Assembly (NCBI GenBank): GCA_023548195.1
Contig: JAJHZJ010000399.1
Location: forward strand, 7,073,100 to 7,137,099
Origin: Bettongia penicillata ogilbyi
Lineage: Eukaryota; Chordata; Mammalia; Diprotodontia; Potoroidae
Direction of reading: 5' to 3'
DNA length: 64,000 nucleotides
A program made the position numbers and the translations under genes. Positions 23,040-34,743 of this stretch are shown piece by piece (within the stretch, counting starts at the first letter, position 1; the number at the start of each line of letters is the position of its first letter). The notes below the pieces were generated by a model, which was given only the letters and a program-made list of their open reading frames with translations, did no database searches and was not told where the DNA came from.

Positions 23040-24889
23040 TACGATACAAATCCACAAACACAGCCTCCTTCAATGGGAATCAGAGGGAATGCAAATTTAT
23101 TCAATATGTCAACGTGATTCATTAAGCCTTCTCTATGTTATTAGAAATTGAAGCAAGTTATACCCACTGATGTATTTTAAAATTGTTAAATGAGTTTCAA
23201 AAGGTCATTTCCATTCAAGGAATTGATATGGTTCAATGCACTATTATTCATGGATAGCAAAATTTGAAAAAGCATTACTTATATATCCATAGGAAATCTG
23301 ACAAAACTAAGCTGTCATGAGGTAATTGCTGATTTAATGTAATGAAAGAAAATGTCCATAAATCTGTTTTTTCTGAAACCCTTATTATAGAAATGTTCTT
23401 AGAATTAAAATTCATAAGTATAATTATTTGGAAAATTAAAGACTGTGGGACAAGACAGATTGGAATTATAGTTAATTGCCTTTCAACGCTATAGCTTGTC
23501 CCAGTCTTCCTCAAATTTAGAGAAGACTGTAGGTAATGAAGGTTATAATATGTATTCAAGAATAGAGAATATTTTTAATTGAGAATAATGTGGATTATAG
23601 GCGGAATTTATTTTCATTTCACTGATTATAAATATAATATTGTTGTGTCAGCATTCCATGATTATTTTCGTCTTTCTCATAGCAAACTCTTTACACCTTT
23701 AAATTTAAAAACAAATCTAAAACAGGCCTAGTACTTACATGATTGTGTGATTATGTAGGCATTCATAAATCAAAGGATATAGGTAATATATTAACAGATT
23801 AAAACCTGGAGTAAGAATGTTTAACATCTGGATAGAAGAGTAAAGATAAATAGGAGAAAATAAAGGAAAGAAGAAATTGTAGAATTTATTGTTTTATTAA
23901 ACTATTTTTTTCTGCTGTGACCTTAATAAGCACCAATAAACACAGATATTTCAATATACAAAGGAGAATATGCAACTTGAATAATAAGTAGATTTGGAGG
24001 TTTCTACTAAAATTCAACCTCCATTTTAGCAAGAATTACATCACTTTCGTGTTTATCCCTAGAGAGAGCACATTGCCTGGCACATGGCAAATAATTAATA
24101 CTTATTAATTTGATACTCAAGACTCCTTGAATTATTTAAAGATTTCTCATTGCAATTTATGGTTTATCTGCTTAGACCAATGTTTGTTACAAAGAATGGG
24201 AGAGGATCACTAAGAATCTAGCATCCAGGGAAGAGGTGGGCAAGTTTATCAAATAGATTTCATTATGTAAATGAATTTTATTTTATTTCCTACTGTTTTT
24301 ATGTCCTATACACTTCTGTCTCTTAAATAAATGAAACAGAATCCTTCAAAGGGACCAGTGGGCTTCACATCCAGAGAAGTAGGGGAAGTATATGGGAATC
24401 ATAAGGTCAATGATTTAGCAGCAGCAGAAAACATATAGTTTACCAGAGCAACCTAAGAAGTATGGTGGAACGATATCTTCTAGCTTCCTAATTTCTCGAA
24501 TTCCTGATTCCAACCAAGTCTAAGATGGCATAACTCAATCCCCCAGCCATTATGAATAACTTTCTGTCTTTCCCAGAATGTTGCTCAATTTACATTTTTC
24601 TTGATTTTATTTTTATTTTCACTTAATTGCTGTATCTGTACTTAATGGAGTGGGGTAATATCACTAAAAATGAAGAGTAAAGTTAATGGATAACAGGGTA
24701 AAAATATCTCAATATTGTATCTTATTGATAGGTTTCAATATACAGTTAGGCATGTATGTCTTAAAACTTAAGTTATGTCCAGTTAATAGCTTACATGTAA
24801 AAGATTAAGAAGTTTACAGAAACTCAAACACAAAATGAGTCAAAAGAGATATGGGCAGATGAAAAACAAAGAAAAGGATTTTTGACATT
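23040..24889. other. Unassigned sequence with minor repeat scraps
   Basis: No gene seen. Positions 24048-24110 ('cattgcctggcacatggcaaataattaatac') resemble an L2 or MIR tail. Positions 23855-23960 share a block with 28365-28475 (TGTGACCTTAATAAGCACCAA against TGTGACCTTAATAATCACCAA), so they are copies of an unnamed repeat. Confidence 0.45.
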
Positions 24890-25191
24890 ATTCTAAGTCA
24901 CATTGAGAGGTATGGTATCTAACACCATGGAGGGAACAGTACCACTGTACTCTTTCCTTTTCAGATCACATCTGTATTTCATCTTTAGGTGTTACAGTTT
25001 AGGAATTTCATGAATAAGATAGCATATACACAGAAGAATGCAGCCAGGATGGGGAAGGGGCTCAAAACATGCTATTTAGGGTAACTTGGAATAGTTACTT
25101 TGAAGAAGAGAAAACCTTAAGTGTTATGTTCTATACTCAAGTATTTCAATAAGTTTTTTGTGGATGAGTAATGATACTTATTTGGGGGGTT
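24890..25191 (+). mobile_element. CR1/L3-clade LINE, upstream part split by H2
   Basis: The blocks 'gtaccactgtactct', 'ttcagatcacatctg', 'gaatgcagccaggatgggg' and 'gaagaagagaaaaccttaag' parallel the region after the RT domain of CR1/L3 elements. The element resumes on the other side of H2 at 28072, in the correct order. Confidence 0.7.
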
Positions 25192-26296
25192 CTCATAAAA
25201 CAAATCTTTTTCTTTTTTTTTTTGCTATTTTTTCTCATTTTTAAAAATTTATTTATTAAACGTTTTACATTAATTTTCACAAAATTTTGGGTTCCAAATT
25301 TTCTCCCCATTTGTCCCCTCCTCCCACCCCAATACACATGAGCATTCCAATTTCCCCTATCACCAATCTGCCCTCTCTTCTATCATCCCTCCCTTCCCTT
25401 GACACCATCTTCTTTTTTGTCCTGTACGGCCAGATGATTTTCTATTCCCCATTACCGATATTTCTTATTTCCTTGTAGCAAGAACAATACTCAACAGTTG
25501 TTCCTAAAACGTTGAGTTTCGACTTCTCTCCATCCCTCCCTCCCCACCCATTCCCTTTAGGAAGACAGGCAATTGAATATGGGCCATATCTGTGTAGTTT
25601 TGCAAATGACTTCCATAATAGTCATGTTCTGTAAGGCTAACTGTATTTCCCTCCATCCTATCCAGCTCCCGATTGTTGCTATTCTCTCTTCTGATCCTGT
25701 CCCTACCCAAGAGTGATGACTTCAAATTGCTCCGTGTTCCCATTGCTCTCCCTTCCATCATCCCCCGCACCCTGCTTATGTCCTTCTCCCCGACTTTCCT
25801 GTATTGTCAGATAGCTTTCCATACCAAAATGAGTGTGCATTTTATTCCTTCCTTTAGTCGAATGTGATGAGAGTAAACTTCATGTTTTTCTCTCAGCTCT
25901 CCTCTTTTTCCCTCCACTAAAAATTCTCCTGCTTGCCTCTTCTATGAGAGATAATGTGCCCCATTCCATTTCACGCTCTCTCCTCCCAATATATTTCTCT
26001 CATGGTTTACCTTAATTTTTAAAAAATTTGATCTCATCCTATTCAATTCACTCTGTGGTCTCTGCCTCTGTGTGTGCGTGAATGTGTGTATGTGCGTGTG
26101 TGGGGGCACGCGCACATATGCATGTGTGTGTCCATGTGTGTCTGTGTGTGTGTGTGTGTGTAATCCCACCAACTACCCAGATACTGAAAAATTTCAAGAG
26201 TTACAAATATTGTCTTTCCATGTAGTAATGTAAACAGTTCAACTTTGCTAAGTCCCTTATGACTTCTCTTTGCTGTTTCCTTTTTCATGCTTCTTC

Positions 26297-27411
26297 TCAT
26301 TCTTGTGTTTGAAAGTCAAATTTTCTTTTCAGCTCTGGTCTTTTCATCAAGAATGCTTGAAAGTCCTCTGTTTCACTGAAAGACCATATTTTCCCCTGAA
26401 GTATTAAACTCAGTTTTGCTGGGTAGGTGATTCTTGGTTTGAGTCCTACTTCCTTTGACTTCTGGAATATCCTATTCCACACCCTTCGATCCCTTAATGT
26501 AGAAGCTATTAGATCTTGTGTTATCCTGATTGTATTTCCACAATACTGGAATTGTTTCTTTCTAGCTCCTTGCAATATTATCTCCTTGACCTGGGAATTC
26601 TGGAATTTGGCCACAATGTTCCTAGGAGTTTTCTCTTTTTGGATCTCTTTCAGGTGGTGATTGATGGATCCCTTCAATACTTATTTTGCCCTCTGGTTCT
26701 AGAATCTCAGGGCAGTTTTTCTTGATAATTTCATGAAAGTTGATGTCTAGGCTCTTTTTTTGGTCATGGCTTTCAGGTAGTCCCATAATTTTTAAATTGT
26801 CTCTCCTGGATCTATTTTCCAGGTCAGTTGTTTTTCCAATGAGATATTTCACATTCTCTTCCATTTTTTTCATTCTTTTTGTTTTGTTTGGTGATTTCTT
26901 GGTTTCTCATGAACTCATTAGCCTCTATCTGTTCCATTCTAATTTTGAGAGAACTATTTTCTTCAGTGAACTTTTGAACCTCTTTTTCCATTTGGCTAAT
27001 TCTGCTTTTGGAAACATTCTTCTCCTCATTGGCTTTTTGAACCTCTTTTGACAATTGAGTGAGCCTATTTTTCAGGGTGTTATTTTCTTCAGCATTTTTT
27101 TGGGTCTCCTTTAGCAAGGGATTGACCCGTTTTTCATGTTTTTCTTGCATCTCTCTCATTTCTCTTCCCAGTTTTTCCTCCACCTGTCTAACTTGATTTT
27201 CAAAATCCTTTTTGAGCTGTTCCATGGCCTGAGTCCATTGGATATCTTTTTCGGATGTTTGGGATACAGAGGCCTTGACTTCTATGTCTTCACCTGATGG
27301 TAAGCATTGTTCTTCCTCATCAGAAAGGAAAGGAGAAGATATCTGTTCACCAAGAAAGTAACCTTCTAGGGTCTTATAGGGTCTTATTTTTTTTTTCCCT
27401 TTTCTGGGCAT
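26297..27411 (-). pseudogene. ORF1 pseudogene of HAL1 H2 (two single-base insertions)
   Basis: The start reads MPRKGKKKIRPYKTLEGYF, followed by an acidic stretch and coiled coil. The frame shifts at about 26865 because of seven As in the linker (six in H4), and again near 26640, where CCAAAAAGAGAAAACTCC has one extra A. Three overlapping frames (27411-26824, 26873-26622, 26677-26297) together cover the whole protein to the ...FDFQTQE terminus. Apart from these indels it is little decayed. Confidence 0.9.
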
Positions 27412-27521
27412 TTTCCCAGCCAGTTACTTGACTTCTGAGATTCCTCTCCACCCCTGCCTCACTAGTGCTTGGGGTCTGAGATTCAAATATTGCTTCCCAG
27501 CCTCAGAGCTTTCAGTGGTGA

Positions 27522-27716
27522 GTGGAGCTGCTATTCAGTGGGAATAAGTTCAGGTTCTCATGTGGGGGCAGGGCCACCTCCCAGGCTCAGTTCCCTCAGG
27601 GGGTTTATGCAGAGACCTCTGATAATGGATCCGGGGTCCTGCCTGCTTTGGGAGTCCCTGGCTGCTGCTGCCTCCTCAGTGTGCCTGAGTTATGGAGACA
27701 CCCCACTCCCCTCTAG
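27522..27716 (+). other. Antisense ORF in the H2 5'UTR
   Basis: Opposite to ORF1, 64 codons, containing GGRATSQAQFPQGVYAET. Homologous to the antisense frames of H1, H3 and H4. Coding status unproven. Confidence 0.35.
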
Positions 27717-28071
27717 GCCAGCCAGATAGGGTCTCTCACTGACCTGTAGCACCTGTGGTTGGAGGGACCTTCGTGGCTGCTGATTCTGTCCCTGAAGCCT
27801 GCTTGGATCTGCTTCTCTCAGTGCTGCACAACCAAGGCAAGGCTGGACTCTGCTCTGGGTCCAGTGTGAGATGGACATTTGGGATCGGTTTTTCAGGGCT
27901 CCCTGGAATGGAAATCTCCTCCACTCTGTTGCTGCATGGCTTCCACTCCTCCAGAACCCATTGGGAGTTCTTTTTATAGGTAATTTATGGGCTGTGGGTT
28001 TCGAGCTAGCATATGTGAATTTTTCTACTCTGCCATCTTAGCACCTCCTCCCCCCCTCATAAACCAAATCT

Positions 28072-28340
28072 AAAACCAATGACCAGAAGTTACATAGAGG
28101 CAAGTTTCAGCTTCACTTAAAAAAATTGGGAAACATTCACTAATAATTGGGGTTATTCCAAAATGGAATTAATTTCCTGAAAAAGCAATGAGTTCCCACA
28201 TACTGGAGATTCTTAAGAAGAAAGAAGAAGACCAAATGTTCGGAAATATTGTGGAAAGCAATCTTGGTCAACTTGAAATATAGGACTGTGGAGCTCCCTT
28301 CCATTTCCTTGTTTCCAGAAGCTTGATGAATAGGAAGAAG
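28072..28340 (+). mobile_element. CR1/L3-clade LINE, downstream part
   Basis: It continues the element of 24890-25191 after the H2 insertion: 'agaagttacatagaggcaagtttcag', 'ccaaaatggaatt', 'tggagattcttaag' and a final 'gactgtggagctcccttcc' block correspond to the 3' end of CR1/L3-type elements. The order and orientation match. Confidence 0.7.
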
Positions 28341-28624
28341 TCTGTATCAATCAAATAGAGAAAAGAAGGAATCATAGAATTCTTTAGGAGGGAGAGTAAT
28401 GTTATTTTTTATTTTCCATTGTGACCTTAATAATCACCAAAAAACACAAACAACTGAATACACAACGTAAAATAGGGGGACTGCATGAGAAAATGTTCTA
28501 TGGTACAATTTTTTGTATAAGTAATATGGGCAATTTATTCAACGTTGTATAAATGGAAGAGTGGATCTAATATGGGAGAGTCAAGCAGAGGAGTTTTCCT
28601 CTAACCATTAAAAATACCTTAAAA
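28341..28624. other. Unassigned sequence with an unnamed repeat block
   Basis: Contains the partner (28365-28475) of the block at 23855-23960. Otherwise unassigned. Confidence 0.4.
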
Positions 28625-28932
28625 AAGTGAACTCTAGAGCATCAGAGTATACAAAGAGGGAGAGTGTGGAAGATTTCCAGGCCAAGACAATTCTGGAAGA
28701 TTGACACTAAAGATGTGTTGCATTGCACAGCATAGACTGCATCCTCCACCAGCACAGAATCAATCATAGTAAAGCCAAGGCAGATGTTAGGTTACAGAAT
28801 CACCAGAACCAGTGGCAATTTCCAGACCCCTCAACAAGGGAGTGGAGGCTGTTAGAACTGAGTGAGAGAGAAGTGCTCTACTGTGCAGTGCTTGCAGCAA
28901 TGGCTGCTCCTGGGATTATCAGCCCACAGAAT

Positions 28933-29125
28933 TGTGTGTGATGGCTATTGAAAACTTCTCAAGAATTTAAATCTGAAGTAGATCAGACTTTAGACCTGAG
29001 TTTCAATTTCTCAGAAATCATATGATATGGGAAATTTGAACTTATGAAACCACCTGTCACTCCTCTGCCCAGATTTACTTAATCCATTTCCTAATCATAT
29101 TGTACAATCCCAACCTTTAGCTAAA
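28933..29125 (+). mobile_element. 5' LTR, 3'-truncated
   Basis: Homologous to the start of the LTR at 30957 up to 'gctaaataggggaaat', after which similarity is lost. The promoter TATA region and U5 are absent, so this LTR cannot act as a normal promoter. Confidence 0.7.
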
Positions 29126-29189
29126 TAGGGGAAATTTGAATAGGACATCTCCCCTTGAAGTGGTATTTAGAAAACAGCTACCCCTGGCA

Positions 29190-30854
29190 GCAATGCAACC
29201 AAAGTGTTATACCCTAGAAGTGCCCATTTTGAGTTTGTCTCTCCTCCCACCCCTCATATGTTCAACCCCAACCTTAAATCCCCTCCTTGGGAGAGGAAAT
29301 AATTTCCAACATTTAATCCAATTTGTAGCCAACACCTTTAATTTAACCCACTGTTGGACCTGTGGAGGCTCGCAATAATTAGAATTTTGGCCTTGAGTCC
29401 CTCTTCCCCTCAACCCTGCATGGATTCTAAGCAATAAATCCATGGTACATAATGGAACAGGTTTCTGGGGTAAATATGAACAACATCAGTGACCTCTGGC
29501 TGAGCAACGGTGAGGAAAATATTGTCTGGAACAAAATAAGACCAAAGGAGTGATAAAACTAGGCCAAAGTACCTGTGAGTATAAACACTGCTCGGAAGAG
29601 ACAGTACTCTATACCCTGTGAACAACATATTGGGTGGTGGAATCAATCCCATGTTAAGTGCAATAGTACTACTTGGTTCTCCTGCTTTGCTCTCTATCCT
29701 AAAGAAAAGACTTATGCAAATTACCAAAATAGTTGTAGGTACTTACTCACCGGTTATGACAGCAAGTGTGATAAATTCATTATCTAGATAATTCACATTT
29801 TAATCAAATGTTAGAGGATTAATGCAAAAACTGAGTTCCAGACCCAACTGTATGAGTGGAAATGGAGAACTTGAACTTGGGAGGGTTATGGGTTTTCACA
29901 GGTCTGGAGTGTGCATAATCAGAGTAGCTCAACCCTCTCAGATTTGATCAGAAGCTGTATTTGGGAGAAACCTGAAGAGTTATGGCAACGCACATTTAAG
30001 TAGTAGCCAATAACAGTAGAATACTTTCTAAGGATTAGGTTGCTTTAAAGGGATATTACTGGGTGTGTGGAATGGCAGCATACATGCATCTTCCTCCACA
30101 TTGGACAAGCAGTTATTCCATAGATTTAGCAAGGCTGAAATTTTTCTTCCTCTCTAGTCAAGAAGGTAAACATCTGGGAGTAGCATTATATGATGATTTG
30201 GAATGGGAAAAAATGAAGCATAGATACTTCCCTCACAGCAACTGGGGATGCTAATGGATGGGGAGAAACATGGCCTCCAGAGAGAATTGTCAGCACCTAC
30301 AGACCAGCAATTTGGGCCCAGGGTAGGAGTTAGGGATGTAGAACCCCCATATATCTGCTCAATAGGTTAATCAGTCTTCAAGCAATGGTAGAAATTATCA
30401 CCTATCAAACCACCAAAACAACTGATTTGTCATCACAATATGCTGACCAGAGTAAAGAAGCCATTCTCCAACATAGGTTAGTTTGGGGCTACCTCCTTGT
30501 GGAGGAAGATGGTGGTTGTGGAAAGCTTAATTTGTCCATCTGTTGCACGATAACAGATGATGTAGGACAAATCATTAGAGATATCACTAAGATATAAGAA
30601 AGCTTGCTCATGTCCCCGTCCAAACGTGGACTTCTCCTTTTAACACCTCCTGGTGATCATGGCTTGAGGGCAGCTGGTGGAAACAAATACTATGGCTTGC
30701 ACTAAGTGGAATTATTCTTTTACCTGTCTGCCTGCCCTTTATGATGCAGTTAATTACCAGAATAGTGCAAAATACCATATCAAAAATTATTACCATCAAA
30801 ACTAACATGATGATTTTGAATGGACAAGAGTGGATCCCAGTGAACATGGAGTAA
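29190..30854 (+). pseudogene. Retroviral env pseudogene, class I (gammaretrovirus-like)
   Basis: Recognisable parts in order are an SU region with NLTHCWTCGG (CWTC at 29352-29363, a CxxC motif as in gammaretroviral SU subunits), a cysteine-containing SU segment (29575-29787), and a TM segment in 30385-30597. The TM segment has a cysteine motif C-x7-CC (about 30517-30546), one residue longer than the usual C-x6-CC, within the immunosuppressive-domain region. A hydrophobic anchor and basic tail run from about 30710 to the stop at 30852. Several stops and frameshifts separate these parts. It is a fossil and cannot make a full Env. Confidence 0.75.
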
Positions 30855-30956
30855 AGAGATGAATGAAAAGGGTTGGAAAAAGATGATTCTCTAGTTGAAA
30901 ATATGCATCAAGAATGGTGTGAGAAGTCTTCAAAGGGTGTGAAATAAGAGGAGTGA

Positions 30957-31239
30957 TTGAGGGTGATGGCTAGTAAAAAACTTCAAGAATTTAAATCTGA
31001 ACTAGATCAGATTTTAGGCCTGAGTTTCAATTTCTCAGAAATCATGTGATATGGGGAAACTTGAAGTTTTGAAATCACCTGTCACCGTTCTCCTCAGATT
31101 TGCTTAAGCCATTTCCTAATCATATTATGCAATCCCAACCTTTAGCTAAATAGGGGAGATATTTATTCAGACTATACTGTTTATACTTTGATATTCCTCC
31201 GAGCAGTCAGTTTGAGTAGGGGTCTCACCATCCCACACA
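30957..31239 (+). mobile_element. 3' LTR of the env-only ERV
   Basis: Follows a purine-rich stretch (AAATAAGAGGAG near 30944), plausible as the polypurine tract. Carries TATACTGTTTATAC near 31177 as a TATA-like element and ends CACACA at 31239. The start is fixed only to within a few bases. Confidence 0.65.
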
Positions 31240-31775
31240 GATTGAATGATTGAAGGTCACTTATTTAAAATTCTGGGAGCCATGATGGTGGAGTAAGCAG
31301 TAAATCACTCTCCTCCTTCTTTATTGACCTTGAAAAGCCCAGAGAATATTGACCCAGAAAAAATCCTGGAATAGTGCAGGCAGCAGAATGATGGGATGGA
31401 GTAGTCTTTTAGCTCAGGAGGATAGGCAGATTAAAAATGTCTCTTTTGTTGTCACTGAAAGGGATCAGAAAAAGATGGAAAGTATCTCAACAAGCCAGAA
31501 TCAAGCCCCTTTTCAGTGTATGAGCAGGAGATCCTGAGCCCCTGGGTGGAGGAGCAGACAAGGGTCAACACCAGGCACACACTGGCCACTAAAATCTCCA
31601 ACTCTCCACCAGGAAAACTACCACATCACTGTAGTATTCAGCTGCCAGCACCCAAGGCCCCAGCACAGAAAACCAGGAACCAGGTCTCTAAAACTCAGCA
31701 AAAGAATTAGAGGACAGTGTGCCTTTTGCTCCAGAAGAAGAGATCAAATTTAAAAGACAGAAAAAAGTAAAATAG

Positions 31776-32514
31776 TATGAGCAAGAAGAAAAAAAGAAAA
31801 CCAATGACCAAGGTAACTTTCTTGGTGAACATGCATTTTCTACCATCCTTTCAGATGAGGAAGAACGGTGCATACCACCAGCTAAAGACTTAAAGTCAAG
31901 GATTCTGCATCCAAAATCTCCAAAATAAATATGCAATGGTCTCAGGGCATGGAAGACTTCAAAATCGATCATGAAAATAATTGGCCATAATTTGGTGACA
32001 GGGAAGACCAAAAGAGAAATTCAGGAGATGAAAACATAATGAACATATCCACACTCAAATACTTAAAAGGGGCTATGAAATGGTCTCAAGCCCAGAAACC
32101 CTTGTTGGAAAATCTCAAGAAGAATTTTAAAAGTCAAGTAAGAGAGGTAGAAAAAAATAAACAATTCTTTTTAAAACAATTGACAAAATTGGAAAAAAAA
32201 AATCTATGCTGAAAACACAACTCCTTAAAAATCAAAATTGGCCAAATGGATAAGCAAGTACAAAAGCTAACTGAAAAAAGCAATTACCTAAAAATTGGAC
32301 TTGTGCAAGTGGAAGGTAAGGATTCTATGACACAGTAAGAATAAAACAAAATCTAAAAAATGAAAAAAGAATCAAGGAAAACATGAAATACCTCAGTGGA
32401 AAAACAACTGACCTGGAAAAATAAATCCAAGAAAGATAATTAGATAATTATTAGTCGACCCGAGAACCATAATGAATAGAAAGAGCCTGGACAACATCTT
32501 TCTAGAAATCAACA
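31776..32514 (+). pseudogene. ORF1 pseudogene of L1-A, N-terminal part
   Basis: The basic start is followed by 'gtaactttcttggtgaaca', the homologue of the YFLGEQ motif of HAL1, an acidic stretch, heavily frameshifted coiled coil, and the RRM start ('aaaacaactgacctggaaaa', then 'agaaagataatta'). Truncated by L1-B. Confidence 0.7.
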
Positions 32515-33656
32515 ACTAGGAGGCAGAGTTAAGATGAAGGAGGAGGACAACCTGCAGAAGCTCTGACCCCACAGCCCATAAAATACCTGCAAAAATGACT
32601 CCAAACAAATTCTATAGGAGAAAAAGCCACAAAATGACAGAGTGAAAGAGATTTCCAGCCCAAGGCAGCCTGAAAGCCTGACAGAAAAAGTCTATCACAC
32701 TGGGTTCAGGTTTGACTGCAGTCCAGTAGAAGGAATAAGACTGGAAAAGGCTTCAGAGTACCATCAGCAGATGCTGAGATTCCCAGATCCCTCAACACAC
32801 AAACGTCAGAGACAGCTTCAAGGATCAGTGAGAAAGCTCTTTCCCTTGGCTGAGAAGGGAGCAGCAATCTACCTAGCCATGGTCCCAGGTGGTAGCCTAG
32901 GCATAAATACCATGGGGTAATCTAGAAGCTGGTCTGAATCTTAGCCCTGACTGGTGGTCCTGGTGTGAGGATGTGCACAGGATGGTGGAGTTGGTGGAAA
33001 ATCTGGAGATGGAATTCTACTCCCAGATCCTGGCAGAAAAGTTGCAGTAGTTCCCAGCTCAGAGCACAGACCAGGATAGGAATAAAATCCTCTCACTTTA
33101 TTGTGCCACCTTGGAGAAACTGAGAATTTACAGGTACCCAGAGTATAACCTCCTCTTGATAAATGACTCAAAAGTCAAGTTACCTTCTGGGAAAATGCCA
33201 AAAAAAAAGGGAAAAATAAGACTATAGAAGGTTACTTTCTTGGTGAACAGGTATTTTCTTCCATTCTTTCAGATGAGGAAGAACAATGCATACCATCAGA
33301 GGAAGACTTAAAGTCAAGGATTCTGCATCCAAAACCTCCAAAATAAATATGCAATGTTCTCAGGTCATGGAAGAGTTCAAAATGGATTATGAAAATAAAG
33401 TAAGAGAAGTGGAGGAAAAATTGGGAAGCAAACTGAGAGTAATGTAAGAAAATCATGAAAACCAAGTCAACAGCTTGCTAAAGGACATCCAAAAAATGCT
33501 GAGAGAAATAACACCTTCAAAAATAGACTAGCTCAAACGGCAAAAGAGGCCCTAAAAAGCAATGAGGAGAAGTATGCTTCAAAAAGCCAAATAAGCCAAA
33601 TGGAAATGGAGGTTCAAAACTCACAGAAGACAACAGTTCTTTAAAAATTAGAATAG
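32515..33656 (+). mobile_element. Old L1-B (or HAL1): 5'UTR and ORF1 start
   Basis: The 5' end GAGGCAGAGTTAAGATG sits in the ORF1 of L1-A. The 5'UTR, of the same type as at 63137, includes 'acagagtgaaagagatttcc' and 'tcagtgagaaagctcttt'. ORF1 starts with ATG at 33195. Sequence breaks at 33656 within the coiled coil, where L1-C begins. Confidence 0.7.
33195..33656 (+). pseudogene. ORF1 pseudogene of L1-B, N-terminal part
   Basis: The start is MPKKKGK-like, then 'actatagaaggttactttcttggtgaa', the KTIEGYFLGE motif with frame damage, then acidic and coiled-coil sequence. Several indels. Cut by the L1-C 5' end. Confidence 0.7.
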
Positions 33657-34743
33657 AAGGACAGAGTCATAATGGCAGAGTGAGAGCATCGGCTTACCTG
33701 AGCTCTTAGGTAAACTACTTCAGATACTTATATAAATAGAATCTGACAAGATTTTGGAGGGACAGAGTCCAATATGAGGCAGATTTTGGCAGGTTCACAG
33801 CCCAGGACAGACTGGAAGTCTATTGGGAAGGATCTGTTCCATGGGTCTGGAGGAGCACACAGTGCACAGTGCACAGGCTGCCCCAACATGATAGGGCCAA
33901 GTAAAAAGCCCCTGGCAGTCTGAGGCAGTGGCTTCACTGTTGAATCTCGAGCATATTTGCCCAGGATGTGAGTTCAGCAGAGCTGAGAAGATGAGAACCG
34001 TGGAGCCCCAGGCATCTGCAGCAGTTGCTCCTGAGATTATCATGTTACATATTAAATATCTAAGTCACCTACTTGAAATTCCACTAGCCAAAATGGTGGA
34101 TTGATCAGTAAATGCTCTGTGCCTTGTTAACCATGAAAGAATCATAAAATATTTCCCCAGAAAAATTCTGGAACAATGGGATCAGCAGACGGGGAAAAAA
34201 GTCTCTTAGCACGTAAAGCCAGGAAAATTGCTAATGAGAGTCCCTCCTGCTGTGGCCGAAGGGGATCAGTACAGGACTAGAGCTGTCCCAGGTAGCCCCA
34301 CCTCAGCAAACTTGGAGGAGACCCTGAACCCCAAGGGAGTGGAGGCTTGCAACCACCAACACCAGGATCCCAGGCGTGCCTCATCATCCCAGAGGTATCA
34401 GAAAGACAGTAGGGTTTCTAGTGTCACTAATCTGCTGAGCTTGCCTACGGACTACTTCAGCACAGGAGACCTCCGTGACCAGATCACCACTTTCCCACAC
34501 TTAATAACCTAGCTCCAAGGTAAATCTGAGGAAACAAAAAAGACTTCACCTGGCCTCTGCTTTATCACAACAACCAGCTTAAAACCAAGTAAGCTGTACC
34601 ACTTCAGCTTCTCGCTGAAAGAACCAGAGACCAAAACACACAAAGTCTCAAGTTCAAGGCATAAGAACTATGGGACAGAGGCCCTCGTGCACTAGAAGCA
34701 AAGATGTATTTTCAAAGGTAAGAAATGGATGATTAACATCACA

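Larger units (their letters stand above)
25208..28055 (-). mobile_element. HAL1 copy H2, full length, with TSD
   Basis: A complete antisense half-L1. The 5' end near 28055 has G-run, CTAAGATGGCAGAGTAG (YY1-type site), 5'UTR to 27412, ORF1 27411-26297, and 3'UTR with a (TG)n tract (26070-26160) to a T-rich end at 25208-25260. The 16-bp direct repeats CTCATAAAACAAATCT (25192-25207) and CTCATAAACCAAATCT (28056-28071) differ at one position and are the target-site duplication. The target was an old CR1/L3 element. There is no ORF2. Confidence 0.93.
28933..31239 (+). mobile_element. Env-only endogenous retrovirus
   Basis: LTR-like ends begin TGTGTG and finish CACACA. Left LTR sequence (28933-29125) matches the first two-thirds of the right LTR (about 30957-31239): 'aagaatttaaatctgaa', 'tgagtttcaatttctcagaa' and 'caatcccaacctttagc' blocks. 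The left copy lacks the TATA-to-U5 end. The internal 1.8 kb encodes only a broken env, so gag, pol and the primer-binding site are gone. Flanks show a possible 4-bp imperfect duplication (GAAT/GATT). It interrupts the L1-A 5'UTR between its two modules. Confidence 0.75.
28625..32514 (+). mobile_element. Old L1-A: two-module 5'UTR and ORF1 start, split by an ERV
   Basis: Module 1 of the 5'UTR (about 28660-28932, 'gatttccaggccaag' to 'attatcagcccacag') parallels 43275-43545. An ERV occupies 28933-31239. Module 2 starts near 31265 with GGGAGCCATGATGGTGGAG and runs to about 31775. ORF1 starts at about 31776 (MSKKK-type start) and is cut at 32514 in the RRM, where L1-B begins. The C-terminal continuation of such an ORF1 resumes in the right phase at 47393. 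Confidence 0.75.

Noticed and set aside
22803..23117. Open frames rich in HTHTHSHTH
   Set aside because: They are translations of the CA microsatellite, not protein genes. The same holds near 26043-26300 and 40782-41160.
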